The notes beneath the pieces are model-generated. The model was not told where the DNA came from. It saw nothing but the letters and a program-made list of their open reading frames with translations, and ran no database searches. Below, one piece after another: positions 24,792 through 33,337 of a stretch of DNA of 64,000 bases. Source of the DNA: JAGDZR01 sp049115695 (GTDB lineage Bacteria > Bacteroidota > Bacteroidia > Cytophagales > Cyclobacteriaceae). The stretch spans positions 1 to 64,000 of the forward strand of contig JAGDZR010000006.1 in the NCBI GenBank assembly GCA_049115695.1. The letters run 5' to 3'. The translations under genes were made by a program, and so were the position numbers. Position 1 is the stretch's first letter. Every line of letters begins with the position of its first letter.

Positions 24792-25997
24792 CTATAATTT
24801 TCTAATTGCTTCCAATGGATTTAGTTGAATGGCTTTATAAGCCGGGTAAAGTGCTCCTAGGAGTGCTGTAATAAGCACAGTGAGCATAAGTTCGTAGTAC
24901 ATCGATGGCTCAATGGCAGGATAAAAAATCGTATCGTACCCAAATTGTTTCAGCGACTCTGCGTATGATGATAGGTCAAGGCCCACTTGTGCAAATCTCC
25001 AATTGGTCAGGTAGCCAGCCATAAGACCGATCGGCCCGGCAATGACGCCCATGATCACGGTTTCCCAAACAATCATTCCAAACACTTTACCTTTCCTCAT
25101 CCCGACTGACCGAAGCATACCAATTTCCTTAGTTCGTTCTAACACGGCCATTAGCATGGTGTTGATAATGCCAAATAATAATGCCAGCATCACAATCATG
25201 GTCATGATCTGCTTGACCATGGTAGTCTGTTCTTCCAACAAACTGAATTCAGGTGCAATTTCCTTAAAGCCCCGAACAATATTACCTGAGGTTGCTAGAG
25301 ACGATTTGATCAACGAGATGTTACTCGGATCTTCAACCATCATTGCCATCTCGGTAATACCCTTATAATTAGTGAGTCGTTGTAAATCATCGAGTCGGAC
25401 ATAAACAACTCCCATGTTGATACGAGGACTTTTGGATTCAAATATCCCCTCTACCCTGAAAGAAGCAGAGGTTATTTCACCATCAATGTCCTGCATTGTC
25501 AACACCACTTTGGACCTGATCTTTAACTTTAATTTATCAGCAATCTTGTTACTGATCAGAATTGGATTGCGCTTGAATTTGTTAAAATATGTGCCCTCCA
25601 TTAACTGATCTCCCAAACGGGTTGCTACCTGCTCTCCCTCGGGATCTATGCCATAAATCTGAATGCCAGCACTTGTTTTGGTACTCGCCACCATCCCATT
25701 TACAATCTGGCGTTTGGATACAGTCTTGAACACATTTGTATCTAACAGGACTTTATCAAGTACCTCCACTTGTTGTATCGATGATTTCAAATCCGGCTCC
25801 AGCAAGTAGTCTTCATTGTGGATCTGTATGTGAGAGTAATCATGCTCAATAGCATTCTTGGAATAGCCATCAATGAAACTTTGATAAAAGCTAAACTGAA
25901 AGATCAAGGCCCATACGCCGACAATGATTGCGCCGATCACCACGAAGCTTCTTCGTTTTGATCTCCATATATTTTTCCAGGCTAGTGACAGTATCAT
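24792..25997 (-). CDS. FtsX-like ABC transporter permease (second)
   Basis: This 401-residue permease has a first TM helix (about 17-40), a periplasmic domain of the MacB type (about 50-255), then three TM helices, ending NPLEAIRKL. The block MVMLALLFGIINTMLMAVLERTKEIGMLRSVG is the hallmark FtsX-domain sequence. It overlaps the preceding permease gene by four bases (ATGA). With its neighbour it would form a LolC/LolE-like heterodimer over the ATPase. Confidence 0.9.
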   Translation of the reverse strand: MILSLAWKNIWRSKRRSFVVIGAIIVGVWALIFQFSFYQSFIDGYSKNAIEHDYSHIQIHNEDYLLEPDLKSSIQQVEVLDKVLLDTNVFKTVSKRQIVNGMVASTKTSAGIQIYGIDPEGEQVATRLGDQLMEGTYFNKFKRNPILISNKIADKLKLKIRSKVVLTMQDIDGEITSASFRVEGIFESKSPRINMGVVYVRLDDLQRLTNYKGITEMAMMVEDPSNISLIKSSLATSGNIVRGFKEIAPEFSLLEEQTTMVKQIMTMIVMLALLFGIINTMLMAVLERTKEIGMLRSVGMRKGKVFGMIVWETVIMGVIAGPIGLMAGYLTNWRFAQVGLDLSSYAESLKQFGYDTIFYPAIEPSMYYELMLTVLITALLGALYPAYKAIQLNPLEAIRKL

Positions 25998-27208
25998 TCT
26001 TTTAATGCTTTTATAATTTTTAATTGACCAATGGCTAACATCGGGTAAATACTCAGGAGAAGAGTAATGATAAAAATGACGAAACCCTGACTATAGAATA
26101 CTGTTGGATCCATTGAGAATGGCAGAATGGGTTCCATGCCAAATTTTTCATACGCAGCAGCCATTTCACCTGTCACCCTAATAGGATTATTGAACATGTA
26201 TATAATCAAGGGTGAGCTAATCATAAGCCCTAATAGCACACCGAAAAAGGTTAACATGAGTAGTTCGATAAACACCATCCACATGATCTTGACTTTCTTC
26301 ATGCCAATAGAGACTAGTATTCCGAACTCATAGGTACGTTCCTTTGCCATCATGATGAAGGTTCCAAAAATTCCAAACCCTATGACAGCATAGAGAATGT
26401 AAATCATGATAAGCCCTCCATAATAGTCAAGTTCAATGCTTTGCAGCAATTCTGGCAACATTTCTCTCCATGTCATTACATCCATTTGATAGGAAGACAT
26501 GTTCGCTACTATCGCTGATTTGACTATTTCAGTGTTCGCAGGATCATCTATCAACAATGAAAATGTAGTTAAGCGACCCTCAGCACCGAAAAAGTATTGT
26601 GCCTCTTCCAACTCAAGGTAAACCATACCTTTATTCATTTCCGGTACCGGGAACTTAAGAATAGCAGCTACGGGATATTTGCCGGCCGCATTTACACCTC
26701 TATAGCCGGAACTGATCAATACGATCGTGTCACCAATCCCAACTTTGAGATAGTCAGCCAGCCCTTCAGCCACCATAGCACCACCCGACACACCCAATGC
26801 ACCCGCAACTACTTTTTTGTCAATCATGGTGAGTTTAGACTCTCGCTCCAGATCAATGCCATTGACCATGACACCTTTCGTTCTATCCTCATAGGCTGCC
26901 AATGCAAAAGAACTGAGTCTAGGAACTATCAGCTCTACATGATCGTGTCGAAGAAGATCATCAGTAATTGCGGCTTGATCGAAACTATTGTCCAGGATTT
27001 GTTCATCCCAATAGCTTACCTCATGCACTCCAATGTGACCTGTTTGAAATCGCACGGAGTTCTCTATCATTCGCTCGTAAGATCCGAGCTGCATGGACTG
27101 CATTACACTGGCAAAGAAAACTGCAAAAGCAATGGAGGAGGCTGTAATCCACGTTCGCTTTTTGTTGCGCCAAATGTTGCGCCACGCTAGTTTTAAGTAC
27201 ATCATCAT
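25994..27208 (-). CDS. FtsX-like ABC transporter permease (first)
   Basis: This 404-residue permease has the same layout as the following gene: an N-terminal TM (17-37), a large periplasmic domain and three C-terminal helices. Markers are AWRNIWRNKKRTWITASSIA and FGTFIMMAKERTYEFGILVSIGMKK. Paired, non-identical permeases with one ATPase recall LolCDE, which extracts lipoproteins from the inner membrane. A large palindrome (27219-27290) separates this gene from the LolA-like gene upstream and may adjust expression of the distal genes. Confidence 0.9.
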   Translation of the reverse strand: MMMYLKLAWRNIWRNKKRTWITASSIAFAVFFASVMQSMQLGSYERMIENSVRFQTGHIGVHEVSYWDEQILDNSFDQAAITDDLLRHDHVELIVPRLSSFALAAYEDRTKGVMVNGIDLERESKLTMIDKKVVAGALGVSGGAMVAEGLADYLKVGIGDTIVLISSGYRGVNAAGKYPVAAILKFPVPEMNKGMVYLELEEAQYFFGAEGRLTTFSLLIDDPANTEIVKSAIVANMSSYQMDVMTWREMLPELLQSIELDYYGGLIMIYILYAVIGFGIFGTFIMMAKERTYEFGILVSIGMKKVKIMWMVFIELLMLTFFGVLLGLMISSPLIIYMFNNPIRVTGEMAAAYEKFGMEPILPFSMDPTVFYSQGFVIFIITLLLSIYPMLAIGQLKIIKALKE

Positions 27209-27218
27209 TGAAGAATTA

Positions 27219-27290
27219 AGTACCGAGTATTAAGTATCAAGACAGGCCAGTTCCAACTGCCTTATGTCTTTACACTTAATACTTAGTACT
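27219..27290. repeat. Large imperfect palindrome between operon genes
   Basis: Two 26-base arms (27219-27244 and 27265-27290) match in inverted orientation at 22 of 26 positions, around a 20-base centre that itself holds CAGTT/AACTG. The element fills nearly the whole gap between the LolA-like and permease genes. It could be a REP-like dispersed repeat, a short non-autonomous element, or a processing/attenuation hairpin. Arms contain near-repeats of AGTATTAAGT. Confidence 0.65.
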
Positions 27291-27293
27291 GAT

Positions 27294-28034
27294 TTATCTA
27301 ATCGTTTTTAAGTTTCTTACTGAGAAAAATTCTTCTTTGATGTCCACATCAAAGAAGAATTCCAAATAAGTAATCACAGTTCTTTGTTCTGGGTTTTCAG
27401 CAGGAATCATTTCCATCTTTCGTGGAATGGTCCTATTACCCATCGGTCCTACATCTGACATCACCATCGTATTGACCAAAAATTCATCTTCATCATAGTA
27501 TTTGAACATCAGTTGGAAATAATCTGCTTTAGAAATATAGGCTTCAACTTTACCCCAAACCACCGCAGTTTCCTCTTTAGGATACAAGGCTACTTTCCAG
27601 CAAGCGAAGTTTTCCAAAGTAGTATCACCCAATAGTTCATAATCATAATCTGTGACTTTAGAAGCCTGATTGACAAGATCGTCGTTGGTAAAGTCCGATC
27701 CCATCCAGCTCTGCATCATCATGGATGGAGGTAGCTTGATGATACGGTCAATACTTGGTTGCCAACTCCACAACTCCTTTTCTCTCTTCAATGTCGCCAT
27801 CCCCTTATCACGTGCAGGAGCTGTGATCAGCATTAAGCTAAAGTCATTGCCCTTGCCCCATGACTTCATCGTGACTTCTCTTGTCCACTTAGGCCGGACA
27901 ATCGTCATTTTCATTGTACCAGTATGGGACTTTCCTTGCATTTTTTCATTTGCCTTCTCCACGATTTCCTGTGGTGTTTGTGCAAAGGCAAGACCTGCAA
28001 GCAACACACCCATTAGGGTTAGTGATCTCTTCAT
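27294..28034 (-). CDS. LolA-like outer membrane lipoprotein-sorting protein
   Basis: The 246-residue protein has a signal peptide ending AFAQ and a LolA-like fold of the group annotated as outer membrane lipoprotein-sorting protein: QEIVEKANEKMQGKSHTGTMKMTIVRPKW, WSWQPSIDRIIKLPPSMMMQSWMGSDFTNDDLV and KVEAYISKADY. The unclosed half-barrel of LolA-type folds carries an acyl chain across the periplasm. With two FtsX-type permeases, a LolD-like ATPase and an outer-membrane barrel, the cassette looks like a dedicated lipid or lipoprotein route. Its start overlaps the TetR stop by four bases. Confidence 0.85.
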   Translation of the reverse strand: MKRSLTLMGVLLAGLAFAQTPQEIVEKANEKMQGKSHTGTMKMTIVRPKWTREVTMKSWGKGNDFSLMLITAPARDKGMATLKREKELWSWQPSIDRIIKLPPSMMMQSWMGSDFTNDDLVNQASKVTDYDYELLGDTTLENFACWKVALYPKEETAVVWGKVEAYISKADYFQLMFKYYDEDEFLVNTMVMSDVGPMGNRTIPRKMEMIPAENPEQRTVITYLEFFFDVDIKEEFFSVRNLKTIR

Positions 28035-28609
28035 TTTTTACAATATTTATTGATTAGTATTTGTTCCATTTCATCGAGCGGATAATTATCTCCAAGTATG
28101 TAATACTGCAGCCCCATGCCGTCAAAAATGGCACCTAGCATCTGGGCTTCTCCCTTTGGATCCTTCCATCCCAACTCTTCAAAAACCTTTTGAAATAGTT
28201 CCGTGTAAGCTGACATTTTGCCAATGGCCATTTCCCTCACAAAATCGAATTTGTCAATCTGGACGGTCAGGTTCATGAAAAGTCGCCATACCTGATAGTT
28301 CTCTCGCATCTCTTTGAAAAACATATCGATTAGATTGGCCAATACTTCATGAGCTGATCCATTGGTTAGTTGATCCATGGAAAAATCCGCGCGATCGGCG
28401 TAATAGAAAATCATTTTTTCTAACAGATCTTCCTTACTTTCAAAATAGTGATATAAGAGCCCCTTACTAACCTCAGCCTTTTTGGCAATTGATGTTATGG
28501 ACGTGCGATCAAACCCGGTGGTTCCGAAAAGCTCCAATGCGGCCTTCATGATCTTGTCCATAGTAGCTTCTCTTATCTCCTCATACTGTTGTTTTGATCT
28601 TGGACTCAT
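28031..28609 (-). CDS. TetR/AcrR family regulator of the export cassette
   Basis: The 192-residue regulator has an N-terminal helix-turn-helix (KAALELFGTTGFDRTSITSIAKKAEVSKGLLYHYFESKEDLL, residues about 20-62) and a C-terminal ligand-binding domain. It is the first gene of the unit that continues through the LolA-like, permease, ATPase and barrel genes. A 20-base palindrome lies directly upstream of its start codon, suggesting autoregulation of the entire operon. The inducer is unknown. Confidence 0.9.
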   Translation of the reverse strand: MSPRSKQQYEEIREATMDKIMKAALELFGTTGFDRTSITSIAKKAEVSKGLLYHYFESKEDLLEKMIFYYADRADFSMDQLTNGSAHEVLANLIDMFFKEMRENYQVWRLFMNLTVQIDKFDFVREMAIGKMSAYTELFQKVFEELGWKDPKGEAQMLGAIFDGMGLQYYILGDNYPLDEMEQILINKYCKK

Positions 28610-28611
28610 CT

Positions 28612-28631
28612 TTGACTGAACGTTTGGTCAA
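28612..28631. promoter_or_regulatory. Candidate TetR operator
   Basis: TTGACTGAACGTTTGGTCAA is a palindrome (TTGAC, AACGTT and GTCAA all symmetric; four central-flank positions differ). It begins two bases upstream of the TetR-gene start codon. The size, symmetry and position fit a TetR-family operator controlling its own operon. Confidence 0.6.
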
Positions 28632-28737
28632 TACAAAAGTTGCGATTTTTTTCATTATTTGCAAGTGAGACCAAATGATAATGGTCAGTCTTATTGATTA
28701 ATATGAAATTCTTGAATTTTATTCTAGATTGTCACAC

Positions 28738-29208
28738 ATGAAAGCAGCAACCGTTCGGGAAATCAAATACGGCCTTCAGGAAAAATCAGATGTGGAATTG
28801 ATCGACATCTGTCTTCGCCTATCAAAATTTAAGAAGGAAAATAAAGAACTCCTGACCTATCTGTTATTTGAATCAAGTGATGAGGCGCAATTTGTGTCTT
28901 CTGTAAAGGAAGATATCAGTGAAGATTTTGAACAGATTAACAACCGCAATTATTACTGGATGAAAAAGACATGTCGCAAGGTGCTCAGGCAGGTAAAGAA
29001 ATACATTAGGTATTCAGGAATAAAAACAACTGAAATTGAACTACTGATCCATTTTTGCCGGGAGCTGGGACAATTGCGACCAAGCATCCATCAAAATGTG
29101 GTATTACAAAATATGTATAATCAACAACTCAAAGCCATTAATAAGGCAGTCTCCTCCCTGCATGAGGATCTCCAGTTCGATTATCAAGAAGAAATAAGCA
29201 AGCTCTAA
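28738..29208 (+). CDS. Hypothetical helical protein (156 aa)
   Basis: No family is recognised with certainty. The product of about 156 residues is predicted almost wholly alpha-helical and soluble, beginning MKAATVREIKYGLQ, with a basic central part (MKKTCRKVLRQVKKYIRYSG) and no signal peptide. ATG 28738 was chosen over an in-frame TTG at 28729. It stands alone between a divergent TetR gene and a TonB receptor gene. Similar small helical proteins of unknown function are common in Cytophagales, as I recall. Confidence 0.6.
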   Translation: MKAATVREIKYGLQEKSDVELIDICLRLSKFKKENKELLTYLLFESSDEAQFVSSVKEDISEDFEQINNRNYYWMKKTCRKVLRQVKKYIRYSGIKTTEIELLIHFCRELGQLRPSIHQNVVLQNMYNQQLKAINKAVSSLHEDLQFDYQEEISKL

Positions 29209-29346
29209 AAAGTTTCCCACCTATTCATTTAACGTGAATTATTCTCCTTGAGACAGGTCTTGATCCTGTTCTTGTACTGTTTATTTTTCAAATAACCTGT
29301 TGTTTGGAAATTGCGCATGCATCAACTGATAAATCGAAAAAACAAC

Positions 29347-31518
29347 ATGAAAAATTCAAGAATCTTAGTTGCCATACTGATGTTATTCTCTGCATCAGCT
29401 TTTTCACAAACAAGTGAGGAAGATGTCAACGTGTATGAAATGTCATTAGAAGATCTAATGGACATTGTAATTGTTTCTGCATCCAGACAAGAAGAGAGCT
29501 CCTTTGATGTGCCTGTTTCTTCATTTGTAGTTTCCAAAAGTGAGATTGAACTAATGGGTGCCACATCCATCCCCGACGCACTCAGAATAGTTCCCGGATT
29601 AATTGTAAGAGAGATCTCCAATGGTACTTATGATGTATCAATTCGAGGTGGTATCGATGGGTTCCCTGCTTACAACTTCAGCACGGTCAACACTTCTATA
29701 TTGGTAATGATAGACAACAGACCTGTATTCAGTAGTCTGCAGGGAGGTACTTACTGGCAAAACCTTCCAGTTGGACTTGCCGAGGTAGAACGAATAGAAG
29801 TAGTTCATGGACCTTCTTCTGCCCTTTATGGACCAAATGCTGTCTCAGGTGTTATCAACATCATCACAACTACTCCTGAAGAAGTAGGAACATATGTACG
29901 TGCTAACCTACAAGGAGGATTAACTTCCAGAGTCGCATCAGCGGTTATTGGCAAAAAATTCAACGACAAATTTTCAGTTGATGTAGCAGCCAATTACGAA
30001 AACAGAAATCGATTTGAGGACACTTACTACAATCCCCGTTCGGAAACATATGAATTAATCGAAGAAATGACCACCAACTCAATAGCGGATGATAGTGAAC
30101 TTCGATTTCCTTATCCAGATAGAAGCATCGATAAATTTGGAGCGACAGCAAACCTAAGATATGACCACTCCAGCGATGTAAATTTTGCACTGAGTGCCTC
30201 CACAAACAATAACATGGCATTAAATCCGCTCTCAGCTGGACTTGCAATATCAAATTACAGCAACTCAAGCTCTAATATATATTTGAAAGGAAACTTGAAG
30301 GATCTATCAATCCAGGGATCTTTTCTGAAAGGAACGCAAGGACTGACTGGAGATCAAACAATAAATCACTACAATTATCAGAACACGGATTTATATGTCG
30401 ACTACAACTTATCCGTTTTAGATGGTAAGCTAAACATAAGACCAGCAATCAGTTATCAATCTGCATATGCAAACGATTTGGAGTATACACTAGATGTAGG
30501 TGAAAATGGCACTTTCAATGGGGAAGGGACCATCAACAATTACGCTGGCTCTCTAAAACTGGATATCAAACCAATGGAGAACTTACGACTCATTTTGGCT
30601 GGAAGATACGATCAATTCAACTACCCTGACGAAGGTGTTCTTTCCTACCAGGCAATATTGAACTACAAAATTGCTGACGCACATTTGTTACGACTACAAA
30701 CGAGCAAATCATCCAACGGATCATTTTTACTACCAACACTTATAAATACTGTGAGTCCAATCGGTCCAGGCATGACGCTGACATTGAACGGCAACAACAA
30801 CCTTGCACTATTGAGCAATACAGTTTATGAAGTTGGATATAGAACCAAAGTTTTGGACAATACAGTTTTGGACATCACAGCGTTTTCACAGCGTTTTGAC
30901 AACTTCTATAGCTTGATCCTACACACACCTACCTTTGACCCGACCACTAATACTGTCGATTTCGGTTTTTTCAATGAAAACTTACCATTGCAGGTCAACC
31001 AGCAAGGTGTGACTTTTGCTTTGCAAACTAACTTTTTGGATCAAAAAATTCAGTTCCGTCCCAACATAACCATTCAGCGATCAGATGCGGTGGACTACTC
31101 GCCTTACTACAACATGCAAGGTGCGTATGATCAACCTCAGTTTGGCTATACGCTCGATGGACACAGAGATGATGTTGAGGACATTGATGTCGATTTTACG
31201 CCTTCAGTTTTTGGAGGTCTAAACATCATCGGTAGGCCTACTTCTAAATTGTCTATTGACTTATCTGGATATTACTATGGTGCGTCAACCTTACATACAC
31301 AGGCAGAAAGCAGCTTTACAACTGGAGCAATTACTAACCAACCTGCCTCTTCTATTAGTGGCAAGTTTATTATGAATGCCAATGTTAATTATAACCTGGC
31401 GAATTGGGCATCTGTATTCGTGAATGCTAGGAACTTCACTAATCAATCTGCCGCCGAAGGATTCGGAACGGATAGATTGGGTACTTCTGTAATGTTAGGT
31501 TTAAAAATCAATTACTAA
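29347..31518 (+). CDS. TonB-dependent outer membrane receptor
   Basis: This receptor of about 723 residues has a signal peptide MKNSRILVAILMLFSASAFS, a plug domain (about 40-175) with SIPDALRIVPGLIVREI, VEVVHGPSSALYGPNAVSGVINII-type motifs, and a beta barrel ending TSVMLGLKINY. It lacks the N-terminal carboxypeptidase-like domain of the receptor at 4846. The sequence ending EDLMDIVIVSASRQ before the plug is a common Bacteroidota TonB-receptor start. The substrate is unknown. ATG 29347 gives a clean signal peptide; upstream in-frame starts do not. A terminator follows 24 bases after the stop. Confidence 0.88.
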   Translation: MKNSRILVAILMLFSASAFSQTSEEDVNVYEMSLEDLMDIVIVSASRQEESSFDVPVSSFVVSKSEIELMGATSIPDALRIVPGLIVREISNGTYDVSIRGGIDGFPAYNFSTVNTSILVMIDNRPVFSSLQGGTYWQNLPVGLAEVERIEVVHGPSSALYGPNAVSGVINIITTTPEEVGTYVRANLQGGLTSRVASAVIGKKFNDKFSVDVAANYENRNRFEDTYYNPRSETYELIEEMTTNSIADDSELRFPYPDRSIDKFGATANLRYDHSSDVNFALSASTNNNMALNPLSAGLAISNYSNSSSNIYLKGNLKDLSIQGSFLKGTQGLTGDQTINHYNYQNTDLYVDYNLSVLDGKLNIRPAISYQSAYANDLEYTLDVGENGTFNGEGTINNYAGSLKLDIKPMENLRLILAGRYDQFNYPDEGVLSYQAILNYKIADAHLLRLQTSKSSNGSFLLPTLINTVSPIGPGMTLTLNGNNNLALLSNTVYEVGYRTKVLDNTVLDITAFSQRFDNFYSLILHTPTFDPTTNTVDFGFFNENLPLQVNQQGVTFALQTNFLDQKIQFRPNITIQRSDAVDYSPYYNMQGAYDQPQFGYTLDGHRDDVEDIDVDFTPSVFGGLNIIGRPTSKLSIDLSGYYYGASTLHTQAESSFTTGAITNQPASSISGKFIMNANVNYNLANWASVFVNARNFTNQSAAEGFGTDRLGTSVMLGLKINY

Positions 31519-31542
31519 CAGGAAGTCAAATCAAGGAATCAA

Positions 31543-31571
31543 TAGGCTGTCCATGGGGCAGCCTTTTTTAT
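31543..31571 (+). terminator. Terminator after the TonB receptor gene
   Basis: AGGCTGTCC and GGCAGCCT pair around ATGG and are followed by six T. It overlaps the 3' end of the convergent gene by a few bases. Confidence 0.8.
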
Positions 31572-31861
31572 TCTATCTGCAATATCTCCCTATGTCCAGA
31601 GATTATGTAATCTTGATAACCATCGAGCCGATTATAAATTGAAGCATCTGAATAAACCGATTGACTCATTTCGAAGTAATGGTTAATGGCCTCCACTTCA
31701 AATTCCCAAACAACCGTCCAAAAATCACCTACCACGTCTGACAGTACCCTCACATTCCGCGCGCCATGCGTGATCATCTTGGGTGAGGCGGTCTTAAATT
31801 TCATGATCAGCTCTTTAGACTTGCCAGCTTTAGCTTTAAATACATCACGTACGAGGTACAT
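31568..31861 (-). CDS. Hypothetical protein, possibly dimeric alpha/beta-barrel (ABM/NIPSNAP-like)
   Basis: The 97-residue product starts MYLVRDVFKAKAGKSKELIM and contains ARNVRVLSDVVGDFWTVVWEFEVEAINHY. This beta-alpha-beta pattern resembles the dimeric ferredoxin-like fold of antibiotic-biosynthesis-monooxygenase or NIPSNAP proteins, but no catalytic residue can be assigned. It has no signal peptide. It stands alone, convergent with the TonB receptor gene. Confidence 0.6.
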   Translation of the reverse strand: MYLVRDVFKAKAGKSKELIMKFKTASPKMITHGARNVRVLSDVVGDFWTVVWEFEVEAINHYFEMSQSVYSDASIYNRLDGYQDYIISGHREILQIE

Positions 31862-31931
31862 TTTTTTATTTAAAGCTAACCAAAAACTAATATCTGATTT
31901 TCCGTTTTCGGGTTTTGAGCTATATTGAATC

Positions 31932-32040
31932 CTCAGTACTCACTCCAGCCTTGGATTGAACCGTTTAGTGGAGTCGCCGGAACCGGGGACGACTTCTGAA
32001 AGCCCGATGCTGAGATGCGCAGCAATTGAAGCAGGCTGCC
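31932..32040. other. GC-rich structured stretch of unknown nature
   Basis: This non-coding segment is visibly richer in GC than its surroundings and holds nested inverted repeats: CTCAG (31932-31936) with CTGAG (32010-32014), ACTCCA (31942-31947) with TGGAGT (31969-31974), and GTCG/CGAC around 31973-31993. The closing repeat with inner arms suggests a branched RNA or a dispersed repeat. It abuts the metallophosphoesterase stop. I could not match it to a known riboswitch, tRNA, tmRNA or SRP RNA. The strand is undetermined. Confidence 0.4.
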
Positions 32041-33267
32041 TTAGCTTCTTTTTAGTTCAAGGATCGTAATCTCCGGTAGTATGCCAACTCTTCCAGGAAA
32101 TCCCAGGTATCCAAACCCTCGATTGACATATAGGTATTGTGATCCTTCATTGTAAAGATCAGCCCATTGCTTATAGATAAACTTCGATGGACTCCAGCGC
32201 CAATCGCCTATTTCTATTCCAAATTGCATACCATGAGTATGTCCTGCGAGCATAAGGTCAACATCCGGAAACTGTGGTCTTACCTGCGCATCCCAGTGCG
32301 ATGGGTCGTGTGACATCAGGATTTTAAATGGAAGCTCCTCGGTACCAGCATAAGTTTTGGTCATGTCTCCATATTTCGAAAAGCGACCTGCTCCCCAATT
32401 CTCCATGCCCAATAAACCTATTTGCTCTCCATCTACCTGAATACGCTTGTTCTCATTCAGCATCAAATTCCACCCCATGTAGCCATGCATCTCATGCAAG
32501 CGTTTTACATCTTTCTGCTTTGCTTCCTGTGACAAACCACTATAGTCAGCATAGTCATGATTGCCCATGGTTGAGTGGACTCCCAGGGGCGCTTTGATTT
32601 TGTTAAAAATATCCAGGTAAGGCTTGGCCTCATCACTTAGATTGTTAACCAAATCACCTGTGAATGTCACCAAGTCAGGTTTTTCGGCATTGAGCATATC
32701 TACACCACCTTGAACAGCTGTCTTGTTAAAAAATGATCCGGTATGGATATCTGACAGTTGACCTATCCGTATTCCATCAAAGGCTTTTGGAAGATTAGGG
32801 AAACTGATCGTTCGCCTCCTTACCCTATAATCATGCGCACCTGAAATGATACCAAAAGTGAAAGCTGATAAAGGAATAGCACCGACAACCAATGCAGCTT
32901 TTTTCATAAAATCAGCACGATCTGGTGCATGTTGTTCGCCTTCTCCAAACCAGCTAAGGAGATACGTCACTCCCCTTCTTACATCATCTCCCAACATCAC
33001 AATAGCAGTTGCCAGTTTTGAAACGAATGTGATGAAAAAAGCGGAAGTTATAAAAACCCTTAGCTGCTTGAACTCTGTAGGATCCAATTGATTGTACATC
33101 AATACCCCTCCTAGTGCAAATGCGGTAAAAGCCCAATAACCAATCAATACAGCTTTTCGCGTGATGGGCTGAGCGTCCTCTACCAATGATCGAATGATCT
33201 GAAATACATAGTAATCCAGGCCGAAATAAATCAAGACAAGAAATACAAGGAAATAAACTCTACTCAT
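32041..33267 (-). CDS. Membrane-anchored metallophosphoesterase, YkuE-like
   Basis: The 408-residue protein has three to four N-terminal TM helices (about 1-145) and a calcineurin-like phosphoesterase domain. The metal-binding motifs are LSDIHTG, TGDLVNN, GNHDY and AGHTHGMQFG, all intact. Related YkuE-type proteins hydrolyse phosphate esters or lipid head groups such as UDP-diacylglucosamine; the substrate here is unknown. It is a single gene downstream of which lies the unusual structured stretch at 31932-32040. Confidence 0.88.
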   Translation of the reverse strand: MSRVYFLVFLVLIYFGLDYYVFQIIRSLVEDAQPITRKAVLIGYWAFTAFALGGVLMYNQLDPTEFKQLRVFITSAFFITFVSKLATAIVMLGDDVRRGVTYLLSWFGEGEQHAPDRADFMKKAALVVGAIPLSAFTFGIISGAHDYRVRRRTISFPNLPKAFDGIRIGQLSDIHTGSFFNKTAVQGGVDMLNAEKPDLVTFTGDLVNNLSDEAKPYLDIFNKIKAPLGVHSTMGNHDYADYSGLSQEAKQKDVKRLHEMHGYMGWNLMLNENKRIQVDGEQIGLLGMENWGAGRFSKYGDMTKTYAGTEELPFKILMSHDPSHWDAQVRPQFPDVDLMLAGHTHGMQFGIEIGDWRWSPSKFIYKQWADLYNEGSQYLYVNRGFGYLGFPGRVGILPEITILELKRS

Positions 33268-33287
33268 GTGCTTTTTTATTGACGAAA

Positions 33288-33312
33288 GAGGGCTGCTAAA
33301 CTAGCAGCCCTC
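33288..33312 (-). terminator. Terminator hairpin after the RND efflux operon
   Basis: GAGGGCTGCTA and TAGCAGCCCTC form a perfect 11-bp stem with a 3-base loop, 25 bases after the RND gene stop on the minus strand. The following T run is short. Confidence 0.7.
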
Positions 33313-33337
33313 CATGACTTGTAACCTTATTAATGAC

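Noticed and set aside
26597..27190. Long open frame on the plus strand across a permease gene
   Set aside because: It runs antisense to a clear FtsX-type permease, has low-complexity unlikely composition and no recognisable domain.
28667..28687. Second TGGTCA-like repeat near the TetR gene
   Set aside because: The left arm has an extra base and the symmetry is weak, so it is not called a second operator.
31932..32040. Structured stretch considered as a tRNA, tmRNA, SRP RNA or cobalamin riboswitch
   Set aside because: The GTTCAATCC-like piece on the minus strand lacks a proper T-stem, no SRP or riboswitch core motif could be matched, and it follows a gene rather than preceding one.
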